A stretch of DNA of 64,000 nt from Hymenobacter sp. YC55 (GTDB taxonomy: Bacteria; Bacteroidota; Bacteroidia; Cytophagales; Hymenobacteraceae). The notes under the pieces were generated by a model that saw nothing but the letters and a program-made list of their open reading frames with translations, was not told the origin of the DNA and made no database searches. Of the stretch, positions 51,678-60,816 are shown piece after piece. The stretch is taken from positions 620,001 to 684,000 of the forward strand of contig NZ_JARNTX010000002.1 in assembly GCF_029433095.1 (NCBI RefSeq), given 5' to 3'. The translations under genes were made by a program, and so were the position numbers. Every line of letters begins with the position of its first letter. Within the stretch, counting starts at the first letter, position 1.

Positions 51678-52937
51678 ATGCTGCGACGCGTCATCCAAAA
51701 CTTTGCAACTCGCCTAGGTACAGCTCTGCTGAGCTTTGGGGTGGTATGGCTGACGGCCCGCTACTTAGGAGCAGCCGGAAGGGGGGCAGTAAGCCTATTT
51801 GTTACCGACTGTGCAGCGCTGTTGCTGTTCATCGGATTGCTAGGCGGGTCGTCTCTGATTTATTTGGTGCCCCGGCGCAACGTGTGGCATCTGCTGTTGC
51901 CCGCGTACGGTTGGGCCCTGGTAGTTTGCTTGATAGGTACAGGCGTAGTAGCACTGGTGCGGGAGGTGCCAGCCGCGTATCTTGGGCACTTACTGGCACT
52001 AGCGCTGCTGCAAGCTTTCTTTTCAATTAATACATCCTTGCTGCTCGGGCGTCGTCGGGAGGCTGCCTATAACGGTTTGTTGGTGGCGCAGGTGGCCCTA
52101 CTAGCCGGCGGACTGCTGGTAGCTTTTTGGGGGCTGGGCTGGCGAGTGGTACCGGTTTACTACTATGTGGCCTACCTAGCTTACGGATTGCCCCTCGTAG
52201 CCAGCTTATGGGCATTAAGCAAGTTTCCCGACCGATTAGTCGGCGAGCGGCGGCTACGAGCTACGGTGCGCGAGCTAGGGCGCCACAGCCGAGGAGCTCA
52301 TTTTTCCAACATTCTGGCCTTTGCCAACTACCGGCTCGGCTATTACTTCGTAGCCCATTTTGCCGATGCCCGGGCCGTGGGTATACTTTCGGTGGGAGTG
52401 GCGCTAACGGAGGCCATCTGGCTGATTCCGCGGAGTACCGCCTTGGTGCAATACGTCGATTTGGTGCATGCTGGCAAAGAGGCAGTGCCCGCCGCAGCCT
52501 TGCGCGTTTCACGGCTAGCAGTGCTGGGTACTGCCGGGGCCATCGGGCTGCTGGCCTTGCTGCCGTCTGCTGTGCTGAGTGCAGTGTTCGGACCAGAGTT
52601 TGGTGCGGCTCGCCCTGTTATTCTGTTCCTAGCGCCAGGTGGTATAGCAATGGCGCTCCAGATTCTGTGTAGTTCCTATTTTGCAGGATTAGCCCGTTAC
52701 CGTATCAATAACACGGCCTCGGTTCTCGGTTTGCTGGTAACGCTGGCAGCTTGTATAGTATTAATTCCTTGGTTTGGTATCCGCGGCGCGGCACTGGCTA
52801 GCACGCTATCCTATTTGGCGTCCACAGCCTTTTTGCTGTATCATTTCTATAGGGCTACTGGCGCTACACCTTGGGCTTTTCTTCCGAGTTTCACTGATGT
52901 AACCTACCTCTGGGGTATGGCGCGGCGTAAAATGTAA
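51678..52937 (+). CDS. Wzx/MATE-type polysaccharide flippase
   Basis: 419 residues from the ATG at 51678. About twelve membrane segments are visible, for example LGTALLSFGVVWLTARYLGAAGRG, AALLLFIGLLGGSSLIYLVP, LLVAQVALLAGGLLVAFWGLGW, VLGTAGAIGLLALLPSAVLS and TASVLGLLVTLAACIVLIPW. The RYLGAAGRGAVSLF start and the FAKY-like HFADARAVGILSVGVALTE segment fit the polysaccharide biosynthesis (MVF/MOP) exporter group, which flips undecaprenyl-linked repeat units to the periplasm. It follows a glycosyltransferase and is convergent with a methyltransferase gene. No polymerase (Wzy) or other glycosyltransferase is adjacent. Confidence 0.9.
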   Translation: MLRRVIQNFATRLGTALLSFGVVWLTARYLGAAGRGAVSLFVTDCAALLLFIGLLGGSSLIYLVPRRNVWHLLLPAYGWALVVCLIGTGVVALVREVPAAYLGHLLALALLQAFFSINTSLLLGRRREAAYNGLLVAQVALLAGGLLVAFWGLGWRVVPVYYYVAYLAYGLPLVASLWALSKFPDRLVGERRLRATVRELGRHSRGAHFSNILAFANYRLGYYFVAHFADARAVGILSVGVALTEAIWLIPRSTALVQYVDLVHAGKEAVPAAALRVSRLAVLGTAGAIGLLALLPSAVLSAVFGPEFGAARPVILFLAPGGIAMALQILCSSYFAGLARYRINNTASVLGLLVTLAACIVLIPWFGIRGAALASTLSYLASTAFLLYHFYRATGATPWAFLPSFTDVTYLWGMARRKM

Positions 52938-52994
52938 GCGGCTGACATATTCGTTGTGTGTATTTCTGCTCTAAGGCGAGCATTAAGTAGGAAA

Positions 52995-53825
52995 TCAGGA
53001 AGCTGATGGCGGCCCTACCTTTATCGTCACCTCGAAGGAAGGAACCGGATCAGCGAGCGGATCAAGCGTGTACGTCGGCAGTGGCACCGGCGAATACAAG
53101 GCGCACAGCGTGTTCTCGACCTGGACAAGGTGGCCAGCAGCGGTAGCCGGCAGCCCATCTAGAATGCCAGCTAGAACCTCCCAGCGCGGTTGGCCCGGTT
53201 GGCGATTGGCATCGTGCCATATCACTACTGTATTCGGCCCGACCAAATGCTCGAACACACGGTGGGTATCAGTCCGCACGGCTTCGTAGCGATGGTCACC
53301 ATCTATAAATACCACATCAAAATGCCCCAAAGGAGTTAAGTCGAAGGTGGCGGAGTTGCCGTGTAAGTGGGTGACGTTCGGCAAGGGCCGCGAAAAAAAG
53401 CCGTGCAATTCAATATATCGTTCGCTCAGGCCCATACTGCGCATTTCCACTGCCGATAAGTTGAGGGTGTGTACTGAGGCAGCCACCTCGGCTACGTTGG
53501 CAGCACTCTCGCCGCGCCACGTCCCAATTTCGAAGTAGCGGCAGCCTGCTGCGCGGCTAGCTACAGCGCGGAGTAAGAGCAGATCAGTAGGGAGCGAGCC
53601 TCCCTCACGAAAAGCAAACGGCCGTACAGTTTGCCCGCCTGGCGATAGAAAATAGGTGAGGGGCACTGCTGGCAAACCAGTAGGAGTAAGACAGCGCGTA
53701 CGATGCATCATGGCCTGCTGCTGCCAAGTGGTTTCGTCGGCAGCTAGCACATGGTTGAGTAGCCACGGATTACGGGCTAAACGGGTAAGGCCTTGCAGAG
53801 CTTTTTTAATACGGGTAGTAAGCAC
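52995..53825 (-). CDS. Class I SAM-dependent methyltransferase (Methyltransf_24 type)
   Basis: 276 residues with a GTG start at 53825. Seen: the SAM site YFEIGTWRGESAANVAE (about residue 95), then an acidic strand end and VDFFDGDH-like FDVVFIDGDHRYEAVRTDT with the metal/substrate Asp-Asp-His motif, then VVIWHDANRQ. Proteins of this form are common in glycan and surface-modification loci and methylate sugars or small hydroxylated substrates. Target unknown. It faces the flippase (58 bases between stops), so it is not in the same transcript, but its location suggests a glycan role. No signal peptide. Confidence 0.82.
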   Translation of the reverse strand: MLTTRIKKALQGLTRLARNPWLLNHVLAADETTWQQQAMMHRTRCLTPTGLPAVPLTYFLSPGGQTVRPFAFREGGSLPTDLLLLRAVASRAAGCRYFEIGTWRGESAANVAEVAASVHTLNLSAVEMRSMGLSERYIELHGFFSRPLPNVTHLHGNSATFDLTPLGHFDVVFIDGDHRYEAVRTDTHRVFEHLVGPNTVVIWHDANRQPGQPRWEVLAGILDGLPATAAGHLVQVENTLCALYSPVPLPTYTLDPLADPVPSFEVTIKVGPPSAS

Positions 53826-54537
53826 AGGTCAAAAGTATAGTAGCAGCAGGCAAACCTATGCAGGTGGCAAGCAAGCACACCAAGTTTGTGTTCATGGCCC
53901 CCTCTCAATGTGTTATGCAAAGCTAGTTCGCATCGACGTCATGCACGCACGTTGAAGCGGACTTCAATGCCGTTAATGTGAAGTATATCTAGATATTAGA
54001 ACTAATCCGAGTTAGCTGAATAGGCAGTTGTCTGACATATGCATCTGCTACTGCAAAACCTATAATTGTTACTTAATTGTGATTAACAGAATTGGGTTGA
54101 TTGGCCTATCCATCTTAATTAATATAATTTATCAGTGTAACAAAGCTCGTTAAGCAGACAAGTGTATTTACATGATAAGTAATAAGTATAAATAGTGTGA
54201 ATTGCGAATGATAGGTGTTAGGTGAATTCATTATATCATCAGCAATGTATAAGGTTTGTCTTTAATTATGTATTAATGCTTAATAAGGGGTTAATACGCC
54301 ACATTTATGGTATTATATAAAGACAAGCAAAATGTAAGATTTTTATTGACTGGCTAGTTTGGTCGGTAAAATCATATAGAATTAGCTTTGTTATTGTACT
54401 ATAAGATAAGTTTAGTTCAATTTTAGTTGATTTTGCAGTTTTTGTGCAAAAGCCTGTATACCTTCCTTTCACGGTGTTAGTAATAATAGCACTGTATCAA
54501 GGGATCAAAGTTGTTTTCAGGCCTTTTAAGCTTTTGT
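53826..54537. other. AT-rich non-coding region upstream of cytochrome/PA14 gene
   Basis: 712 bases with no supported gene. From about 53990 to 54450 it is strongly AT-rich, with many TTAAT/AATTA words. It contains a good promoter near its right end and probably the upstream control region of the gene at 54538; nothing else is recognised. Confidence 0.55.
54358..54390 (+). promoter_or_regulatory. Bacteroidota-type promoter of the cytochrome/PA14 gene
   Basis: TTTG (54358-54361), a 21-base spacer, then TAGCTTTG (54383-54390): both elements match the -33/-7 consensus TTTG / TAnnTTTG. It predicts a leader of about 140 bases before the ATG at 54538. Confidence 0.55.
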
Positions 54538-57381
54538 ATGCAAGTTTCTACTCACTTACGTACTCGGTGCTACAGCAAATTCCGCGCTGTGGCGGACTCC
54601 CAGAAAAAACTATGGCTAACAGCGTGCTTACTCGTTCTCGCTGTTGTCACTCGAGCTCAGACTCTGACTCTTCCCATTGAAGTTCTAGGTGCGCAAGGCG
54701 TTACCCAGACTGTAAGCGTAACGGTACCATCGGGCAACACGGCTACTCACTTGTGGCTCCAAGCCAACAACCTCTCCTACGATAACAAGGCTAGCGTCCG
54801 CATCAACAACGGCGCTTGGATTAACCTCAATAACACTACCTGCGACGTTGCGGAGCCTGGCAAAAGCTACGGCGGTATCGGCGGCGGGCATAACACCATC
54901 AAGCTTAAGTTGGCCGTGCCAGAAGGATTGGTGCAAAACGGTGCTAACCAAATCAGCTTCCGCTTCAACCAGTCTGATGGGGTAACAATCGGGTACCGTG
55001 TTATCAGACTTAATTTCCTGAATGCCGGGGGTACGCGTCTGATGCCTGCTAGCTCCTTTGCCGACGAAAATCCAGCCACTTGGCAAGCTCCTCGTCCGGG
55101 CGCATCGGATGTTGCTGCTGGTCAGCAATTGTGGAGAAATGCTTCGCTCAACGAGTCGTATTTGCCAAATGCCCGCGTCCTGCAAGCCAAGTGCGCCGAC
55201 TGCCACGCGCAAGATGGCCGCGACCTGAAATACTTCAACTACTCTAACCGCTCTATCGTTGAGCGTGCGAAATACCACGGACTGTCTGTAACGCAAGCCG
55301 AGCAAATTGCTTCTTACATCCGTTCCCTCACGGCTCCAGCTCCGGCTACCGCTCGGCCTTGGAACCCACCTTATCAGCCAGGTCCTGGTCAAGACTCCCG
55401 GCCACTGGTAGAATGGGCCGCTGGTGCCGGCATCGACGCCGTACTCGACAGCGACGCCGAAAGCTTGCCTTATATCTTCCCGAACGGTGTTAACGAAGCT
55501 GCCGTTGCTACTTCTGCTACGCTCAACATCCGCGAAATCCCGGTGGCTATGCAGTTTCTGGACTGGAAGCACTGGTTGCCAATCATTCACCCAAAGGATG
55601 CCTGGGGCGACGAGTTCAACAACTCCAACCTCAACAAGATGTACAACGGTCAGGGTTCGGGCAACACCGCTATAAACCTGCGCCGGAGCCTAGCTACTGG
55701 AGACCGAGGCTACCGAATGGGTGGCATCTACATGCCCGGTATGCAAACCGATATGTCGGACTGGCAGCACGAGCGGAATATGTTCTTGGTACCAAAGGTG
55801 GCCAGTGGTGTAACTTGGAACCGCGAGCACGCCATAAAAGTGTACTCCACTGCTCTGTGGCAGACGGTTAAGTTCTGGGAATTGATGCAGGAGTTCAACT
55901 TGGAAGGTATGGGCCCAGCGCTGTACGGCAACAAGAGCGAAGCCCGGACGTGGCCTGGTCTCGTGCGCCACGTATTCGAAACGTCGCCTCAGCGTTTGAA
56001 CATTCCATTTGGCCGTGACGATTTGTCGCACAACAACAAGGCCGTCAATAACGTGTATGCTTCTAATGCCTGGTATCATACGCAAATGGTACTCAGCAGC
56101 GGCAACCGCCACAACAACGGTTTTTATCCGGTAGACTGGGGTTACCTGTACGGTTTGGTAAAAGACTTGAACCTTGCCAGCAACGACCGAGTGTCGGAAT
56201 TGTCTCGGATGCTCCTGATTGTGGTGAAAGCTGCTCAGCAGGCCGACAATGGAAACGGTCCGGACCGGCCGTTTGAAGGCTGGAACATCATGCGCAACCA
56301 TGCTCCTTCGGTGCTCATTGAAGATCTGCAGGAAAACCTGTGGGAGCACGTCAGCCCAGGCATGAAGAAAGATATTCTGGAAGCTTATCTGCGCACTTGG
56401 TTTAAGAAGAGCCGCTCGTATCCTGCTTCGCAGTACGCACGGGGCTTCGACCCCTTCGACGCCTCCCCAACCAACTACGTTCCCGTAATTCCACCTGCTG
56501 GCGGTGGCAACTCTGCCGACAAAGTGTGGTATATGATTCCGCAGATGCGCCGCGCCGGAGTTGACTGCGGTTTGCTCAACGAAATTGCTGATTGGGCCAA
56601 GGTGATGTGGCCCGCTGGCAACTGGGCTTCGCTGAAAGTAAACAACTGCGCTCCTTCGGCCGTTTTGCGTGCCCCCGAGAATCCAGCGCATACGCTCTCC
56701 GGCCTGGAGTACGGCTACTACGAAGGCAACTTCACTACCCTGCCGAACTTCGACGCCCTACGGCCTACTCGTTCTGGTGTTGCTTCCGAGATTAGCTACG
56801 CCCCCATTCTGCGTCAGAGCAACTTTGCGCTCCGCTTCCGTGGCTACATCGAGGTGCCTACCGACGGTTTGTACCAGTTCCTAGCCAACTCCGATGATGG
56901 CTCCCAAATCTACATTGGTTCGCAGCTAGTAGTTGACAACAACGGGTCGCATGGTGTAGACGAGAAAACCGGCACCATCGGGTTGAAGGCTGGTAAGCAC
57001 GCCATCACAGTAGCCTACTTCGATGGCGGCGGCGACAAGGTGATGAACATCCGGTATAGCAGTCCCAATGGCACAAGAGGTAACATCCCAGCCAGCGCTC
57101 TATCGCGCATCAACCCGAACGCCCCACTGGCAGCAAAAGGAGCAGCCAATATGGAAATCAGCGTGTATCCTAACCCAACTCGGTCTAAGTTGACTCTGGA
57201 AGTGCCTAGCCGCAACGCAAGCTATCGGGTACTCGACCAGCTAGGCCGGTCGGTATTGCAAGGCACTGCTGCAGCGGGTACTGCCATCATCGACGTAGCC
57301 AATCTGCCCGCTGGCCTCTACCACGTGGAGGTTACCACGCCAGAAGGCCGTGTTGTACGCAAGTTTGTTAAGCAGAACTAA
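54538..57381 (+). CDS. Secreted cytochrome c / PA14 protein with T9SS sorting domain
   Basis: 947 residues from the ATG at 54538; the signal segment KKLWLTACLLVLAVVTRAQ is preceded by a long n-region. Domains: a beta-rich N-terminal part (about 45-165) with ISFRFNQSDGVTIGYRVI; a c-type heme motif C219-A-D-C222-H223 with a following helix ERAKYHGLSVTQAEQIASYIRSL; a large Trp-rich helical region (about 280-690) with many conserved-looking Trp/His; a PA14 domain (about 755-850: FALRFRGYIEVPTDGLYQF, NSDDGSQIYIGSQLVVDN); and a type A T9SS sorting domain (SVYPNPTRSKLTLEV, LPAGLYHVE, RKFVKQN). Probably a surface-attached heme protein acting on or binding carbohydrate. Catalytic role not established; the axial sixth ligand is not identified. 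Confidence 0.85.
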   Translation: MQVSTHLRTRCYSKFRAVADSQKKLWLTACLLVLAVVTRAQTLTLPIEVLGAQGVTQTVSVTVPSGNTATHLWLQANNLSYDNKASVRINNGAWINLNNTTCDVAEPGKSYGGIGGGHNTIKLKLAVPEGLVQNGANQISFRFNQSDGVTIGYRVIRLNFLNAGGTRLMPASSFADENPATWQAPRPGASDVAAGQQLWRNASLNESYLPNARVLQAKCADCHAQDGRDLKYFNYSNRSIVERAKYHGLSVTQAEQIASYIRSLTAPAPATARPWNPPYQPGPGQDSRPLVEWAAGAGIDAVLDSDAESLPYIFPNGVNEAAVATSATLNIREIPVAMQFLDWKHWLPIIHPKDAWGDEFNNSNLNKMYNGQGSGNTAINLRRSLATGDRGYRMGGIYMPGMQTDMSDWQHERNMFLVPKVASGVTWNREHAIKVYSTALWQTVKFWELMQEFNLEGMGPALYGNKSEARTWPGLVRHVFETSPQRLNIPFGRDDLSHNNKAVNNVYASNAWYHTQMVLSSGNRHNNGFYPVDWGYLYGLVKDLNLASNDRVSELSRMLLIVVKAAQQADNGNGPDRPFEGWNIMRNHAPSVLIEDLQENLWEHVSPGMKKDILEAYLRTWFKKSRSYPASQYARGFDPFDASPTNYVPVIPPAGGGNSADKVWYMIPQMRRAGVDCGLLNEIADWAKVMWPAGNWASLKVNNCAPSAVLRAPENPAHTLSGLEYGYYEGNFTTLPNFDALRPTRSGVASEISYAPILRQSNFALRFRGYIEVPTDGLYQFLANSDDGSQIYIGSQLVVDNNGSHGVDEKTGTIGLKAGKHAITVAYFDGGGDKVMNIRYSSPNGTRGNIPASALSRINPNAPLAAKGAANMEISVYPNPTRSKLTLEVPSRNASYRVLDQLGRSVLQGTAAAGTAIIDVANLPAGLYHVEVTTPEGRVVRKFVKQN

Positions 57382-57405
57382 CCCATTATCCTTTAACAAA
57401 TTCAC

Positions 57406-57440
57406 AAAAGCCGCTTCCCGTATGGAGGCGGCTTTTTTTA
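57406..57440 (+). terminator. Intrinsic terminator after cytochrome/PA14 gene
   Basis: Stem of 13 pairs with one T-G pair (57406-57418 and 57424-57436) followed by a T-tract, 24 bases after the stop. Confidence 0.9.
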
Positions 57441-57639
57441 TGATACGGTAGTAACAGCCAGCGTTCTGCCTTGCTATCAAGCAGAAGGCTGGTAAAGAAG
57501 TTAATAGCCAAATATTACCTGTACTTTGTCTGGGCCCTCTGCTACCTGAAGTGGAAGGTGCCAGAGGTATCGAATCATAGCTTAAGAAATAAACTTTGGC
57601 AAGTCAGCAGCCTTTTTCCGTGCTGGCTTGTCTGCCCTG

Positions 57640-58239
57640 ATGTTCCCCACCACGACCACGGGGGCGAAATATTCCTGCATGCCGGCTTCTTCCGACCTCG
57701 ACGCCCTGCTTGCCCGCTGCTCCCGCCGCGAACCAGCCGCTCAACGGGCGTTGTATGCTCGTTATGCCGGCCGCATGCTGGGAGTAGCTCGTCGCTACGC
57801 ACGCACTTTGCCAGAGGCCGAAGACATTCTGCAGGACGCCTTCGTTAAAGTTTTCACTTACCTAAGCGAATTTCGGGCGGAAGGCACGCTCGAAGGCTGG
57901 ATCCGACGCATCGTTGTGACTACAGCCATCAACCATTGGCAAAGCGGCCGAATGCGCCGCCAAACCCAAGGCGCCTCCCTCGACGACATAGCCGATCCGC
58001 CGGCAGCTGACGCTTCCGCTCTCGACCAGTTAAATGTAGCGGAGGTGTTGGCGCTGATGGAGCAACTACCCGACGGGTGCCGCCTGGTGCTGCTCTTGTA
58101 TGCCGTCGATGGCTATTCTCACCGCGAAATCAGTGAACTTTTAAACATACAAGAGAGCACCTCCAAAGCCCAACTCAGCAAAGCCCGCAAACAATTGCTC
58201 CAACTCTACCACCGGCAGAATAACTACATCCGACTATGA
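57640..58239 (+). CDS. ECF-type RNA polymerase sigma factor
   Basis: 199 residues from the ATG at 57640; an internal ATG at 57679 would give a more typical 186-residue form (MPASSDLDALL). Region 2: ARYAGRMLGVARRYARTLPEAEDILQDAFVKVFTYLSEFR. Region 4: LMEQLPDGCRLVLLLYAVDGYSHREISELLNIQESTSKAQLSKARKQL. The linker is short (about 105-130). The stop overlaps the start of the next gene in an ATGA (58236-58239), so a putative anti-sigma factor is translationally coupled. Its regulon is unknown; no promoter matching an autoregulated ECF motif was picked out. The start choice is uncertain by 13 residues. Confidence 0.92.
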   Translation: MFPTTTTGAKYSCMPASSDLDALLARCSRREPAAQRALYARYAGRMLGVARRYARTLPEAEDILQDAFVKVFTYLSEFRAEGTLEGWIRRIVVTTAINHWQSGRMRRQTQGASLDDIADPPAADASALDQLNVAEVLALMEQLPDGCRLVLLLYAVDGYSHREISELLNIQESTSKAQLSKARKQLLQLYHRQNNYIRL

Positions 58240-59075
58240 TTCAGGAAACTGAAGATGACCGCCTAGACCAGTCGCTACGCGACACGTTTAGTGACTTCGA
58301 CCTGCCGCCCTCCGGCCATGTGTGGACTGGAATAGAAAGTCATTTGTCGGCTCTGCCGGGCGCCCCGCGGCCGTTACCACTCCTACTGGTGTTGCCTATT
58401 GTCGGGTTGGTTGGCGTAACCATTGGGTGGCTGCTTCCCCGGCCTTCGACCGTAAGTCCGGCACCCCGACCCACCAACGAAGCCACTACCAAAACCCGCC
58501 TAGCCAGCCTCCATACCCAACTCCCTGCAAGTGCACAAACGGCGTACACGATACCTCGTTCATCTACCAACGCGCTAGCTTTCCCCCATACTACCAAGCA
58601 AGTAGCCGCTGTCATGGATAAGCCCGTGACCAAGCGAATGGAAGCAACAGTACCTAAAGCCCAAAGCCGGAACATTTCCTCGGCTCCCCAATTCGTAGCC
58701 TCTGCAAACACACGTACTCCTATCGATTCGCTGCCTTTGCGTGCAGTGTCTTCTATTGAATCCCTAGCCGCGCCTACAGAAAGCACAGTGCAAGCAGAGT
58801 TACCAGTTGTTTCTCAAGTTGCGCCGTTGGCAGAGCAGCCACAGGATGTAGGCACAGTGGCTACGCCGTCTGTTGGGTACAAGGCAGCTGAAGTGCTGGA
58901 ACCATACCAAAAAGGGGAGGGGTTGCGCGAACGGCGTCCTGAATACCGGGTTCCTACCCACCGGTTAGCCGAGCGAGGACGTGGGCTACGACGCATTCAA
59001 AGAAATTTCGTCAAGCATTGGCAGCATTTCTTTGGGCCGCGCCGGGCTCGGGTAGCTGCCCAACCTGATTTCTAG
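58236..59075 (+). CDS. Putative single-pass anti-sigma factor
   Basis: 279 residues from the ATG at 58236, overlapping the sigma factor stop by four bases. The N terminus (about 1-45, EDDRLDQSLRDTFSDFDLPPSGHVWTGIESHL) is cytosolic and short, without a ZAS zinc motif. One membrane segment follows (PLPLLLVLPIVGLVGVTIGWLL, about 46-67). The periplasmic part is long, Ser/Thr/Pro/Ala-rich and low in complexity, ending in an Arg-rich helix region (RLAERGRGLRRIQRNFVKHWQHFFGPRR). Position and topology argue for an anti-sigma role in the ECF pair; no recognised domain confirms it. A weak hairpin follows. Confidence 0.65.
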   Translation: MIQETEDDRLDQSLRDTFSDFDLPPSGHVWTGIESHLSALPGAPRPLPLLLVLPIVGLVGVTIGWLLPRPSTVSPAPRPTNEATTKTRLASLHTQLPASAQTAYTIPRSSTNALAFPHTTKQVAAVMDKPVTKRMEATVPKAQSRNISSAPQFVASANTRTPIDSLPLRAVSSIESLAAPTESTVQAELPVVSQVAPLAEQPQDVGTVATPSVGYKAAEVLEPYQKGEGLRERRPEYRVPTHRLAERGRGLRRIQRNFVKHWQHFFGPRRARVAAQPDF

Positions 59076-59154
59076 CACAGGGTGTTAACGCGGTTGAAGG
59101 ATAGATTCCTAGGTAGCAACGCTTTGCTGGCTTAAGGAGCACTTTTTGAAAATA

Positions 59155-59178
59155 AAAGGCTACGCAATGGCAGCCTTT
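59155..59178 (+). terminator. Weak hairpin after anti-sigma gene
   Basis: Seven-base perfect stem (59155-59161 and 59172-59178) with a 10-base loop and only a short T stretch; about 80 bases after the stop. Confidence 0.35.
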
Positions 59179-59281
59179 CTTGGAGTTGTGCTGTCTTGGG
59201 AGGAACAAACTTGAATTCGTTGGAAATAGTGTAGTCAAGTTCCTCTTGCTAATCAATCCGCTTCGAGGGTTTAGATAGTGT

Positions 59282-59581
59282 ATGCTTATGGCCGTTCTGA
59301 TTCAGTCCTCTACCCGCTTGCCCTTACCTTCTCGTGTTGGTGTACCCAGCCGGCCCGATTCCTCGGGCCTGTTGATGCTAACTGTTGCCTTGTTTCTGTT
59401 GTTGATTGTAGGAAGAGTAGCAGGCTATACTCCAGTAAAGCACCTCACCAAAAAGCACCCTACAAGCAGCTTGCTATTGCCACCGCATAGCTTTCAAGTG
59501 CCTGCTGCTCAGAGTGCATTACGTAGTATTCCAGGGCCCGTAAAAGTGCCTGCATCTACGTTTGCCACAGCCGCACAGTAA
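59282..59581 (+). CDS. Possible small membrane protein
   Basis: 99 residues from the ATG at 59282. One hydrophobic segment (LLMLTVALFLLLIVGRVAGY, about 31-50) lies between a polar N terminus and a Pro/Ser/Thr-rich tail (HLTKKHPTSSLLLPPHSFQVPAAQSALRS). No family recognised. It lies between the sigma/anti-sigma pair and moxR (opposite strand, stops 32 bases apart). The composition and single membrane helix suggest a real gene, but a chance frame is possible. Confidence 0.4.
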   Translation: MLMAVLIQSSTRLPLPSRVGVPSRPDSSGLLMLTVALFLLLIVGRVAGYTPVKHLTKKHPTSSLLLPPHSFQVPAAQSALRSIPGPVKVPASTFATAAQ

Positions 59582-59613
59582 GGCATGGTTACTTACTAGC
59601 AAGCCGTATCAAC

Positions 59614-60597
59614 CTAACTGATTGGCACCTTGCCGAGAATAGCTTCGATGAATTCCTGGGTACGGATACCATCGGCTTCGGCTTCGTAGGTTAGCAGAAT
59701 GCGGTGGTTGAGTACATCGGTAGCTACGTCTTTTATGTCTTCCGGCAGCACATAATCCCGCTCGTCGAAATAGGCTACGGCTTTGGCGGCTCGGTGCAAC
59801 GCAATACTGGCCCGCGGGCTTACCCCAAACTGCACATACTGCTGAAACTGCGGAAGGTCGTAGTCGGCGGGCTTACGCGTCGCGAATACCAACTCGATGA
59901 TGTATTTCTCGAGCGTCTCAGAAATCTGGACCTGGTTGATTTGCTGCCGAATACCAAAGATGTCTTCCTTGGTTAGAATTGGGTTGACCTCGCCCACATA
60001 GCTCATGTTGGCCATCCGGCGCATTACCTCCAACTCGTCGGTCTTTTTCAGGTAGTCCACAAATACCTTCATCATAAACCGGTCGACTTGGGCTTCGGGC
60101 AAAGGGTAGGTACCTTCCTGCTCAACGGGGTTCTGAGTGGCCAGCACTAAAAACGGCAAGTCCAGCGGATAAGTGGTTTCGCCAATGGTCACCTGCTTCT
60201 CCTGCATGGCTTCTAGCAGCGCGCTCTGCACCTTGGCGGGAGAGCGGTTAATTTCGTCGGCCAGCACTAGGTTGGAGAAAATAGGTCCCTTTTTTACTTC
60301 AAATACCGATTGGTTCTGATTGTAAATCATGGTGCCCACCAAGTCGGAGGGCAACAAGTCGGGCGTGAATTGCACGCGCTGGAAATCTAAGTGTAGTACT
60401 TTGGATAGTGTGCTGATAGTAAGGGTTTTGGCTAGGCCAGGAACGCCTTCCAACAAGATATGCCCACCCGTAAACAAGCCGATCAGCAACCGCCCTACCA
60501 TGTAATGCTGGCCTACTACTACTTTTCCGACTTCGGCAAATACTTGCTTGATCTTCTGCTGATAGTCGGGAATAGAGGCAGTTTCGGGCGAAAGCAT
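59614..60597 (-). CDS. MoxR-family AAA+ ATPase
   Basis: 327 residues. Seen: Walker A in EGVPGLAKTLTI, RVQFTPDLLPSDLVGT, Walker B LVLADEINRSPAKVQSALLEAMQE, sensor 1 FLVLATQNPVEQEGTYPLPEAQVDRFM, and the C-terminal lid with GVSPRASIALHRAAKAVAYFDERDYVLPEDI. MoxR proteins act as chaperones for metal insertion or complex assembly, usually beside a DUF58 protein and VWA-domain genes. Here no DUF58 or VWA gene lies downstream on the minus strand, so it appears alone. It is divergent from the exosortase-family gene with 219 bases between. Confidence 0.94.
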   Translation of the reverse strand: MLSPETASIPDYQQKIKQVFAEVGKVVVGQHYMVGRLLIGLFTGGHILLEGVPGLAKTLTISTLSKVLHLDFQRVQFTPDLLPSDLVGTMIYNQNQSVFEVKKGPIFSNLVLADEINRSPAKVQSALLEAMQEKQVTIGETTYPLDLPFLVLATQNPVEQEGTYPLPEAQVDRFMMKVFVDYLKKTDELEVMRRMANMSYVGEVNPILTKEDIFGIRQQINQVQISETLEKYIIELVFATRKPADYDLPQFQQYVQFGVSPRASIALHRAAKAVAYFDERDYVLPEDIKDVATDVLNHRILLTYEAEADGIRTQEFIEAILGKVPIS

Positions 60598-60816
60598 AGG
60601 GGATGGCTGAGTAGGAGGGTGGCAATAAAGGTAAAGAATCAGGCGGCTTCGCCTAACAAGGGTAAGCTAAGATTGTAACAGCCAATATAAAAGAACGTGC
60701 GACTTGCCCGGAAATAAGGCTCCACGTGTTTTATGCCTGTCTGGCTACGTCCGTACGCTGTAGATGTTATCTTAGAGCTACGCATCTAGGCGCATTGTAA
60801 ACACTATTTCTTGTGT

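Noticed and set aside
54685..56691. Long minus-strand frames opposite the cytochrome/PA14 gene
   Set aside because: They shadow a well-supported multi-domain gene on the plus strand.
59278..59490. Alternative plus-strand frame overlapping the small membrane protein
   Set aside because: The frame starting at ATG 59282 has a clean membrane helix; this one does not.
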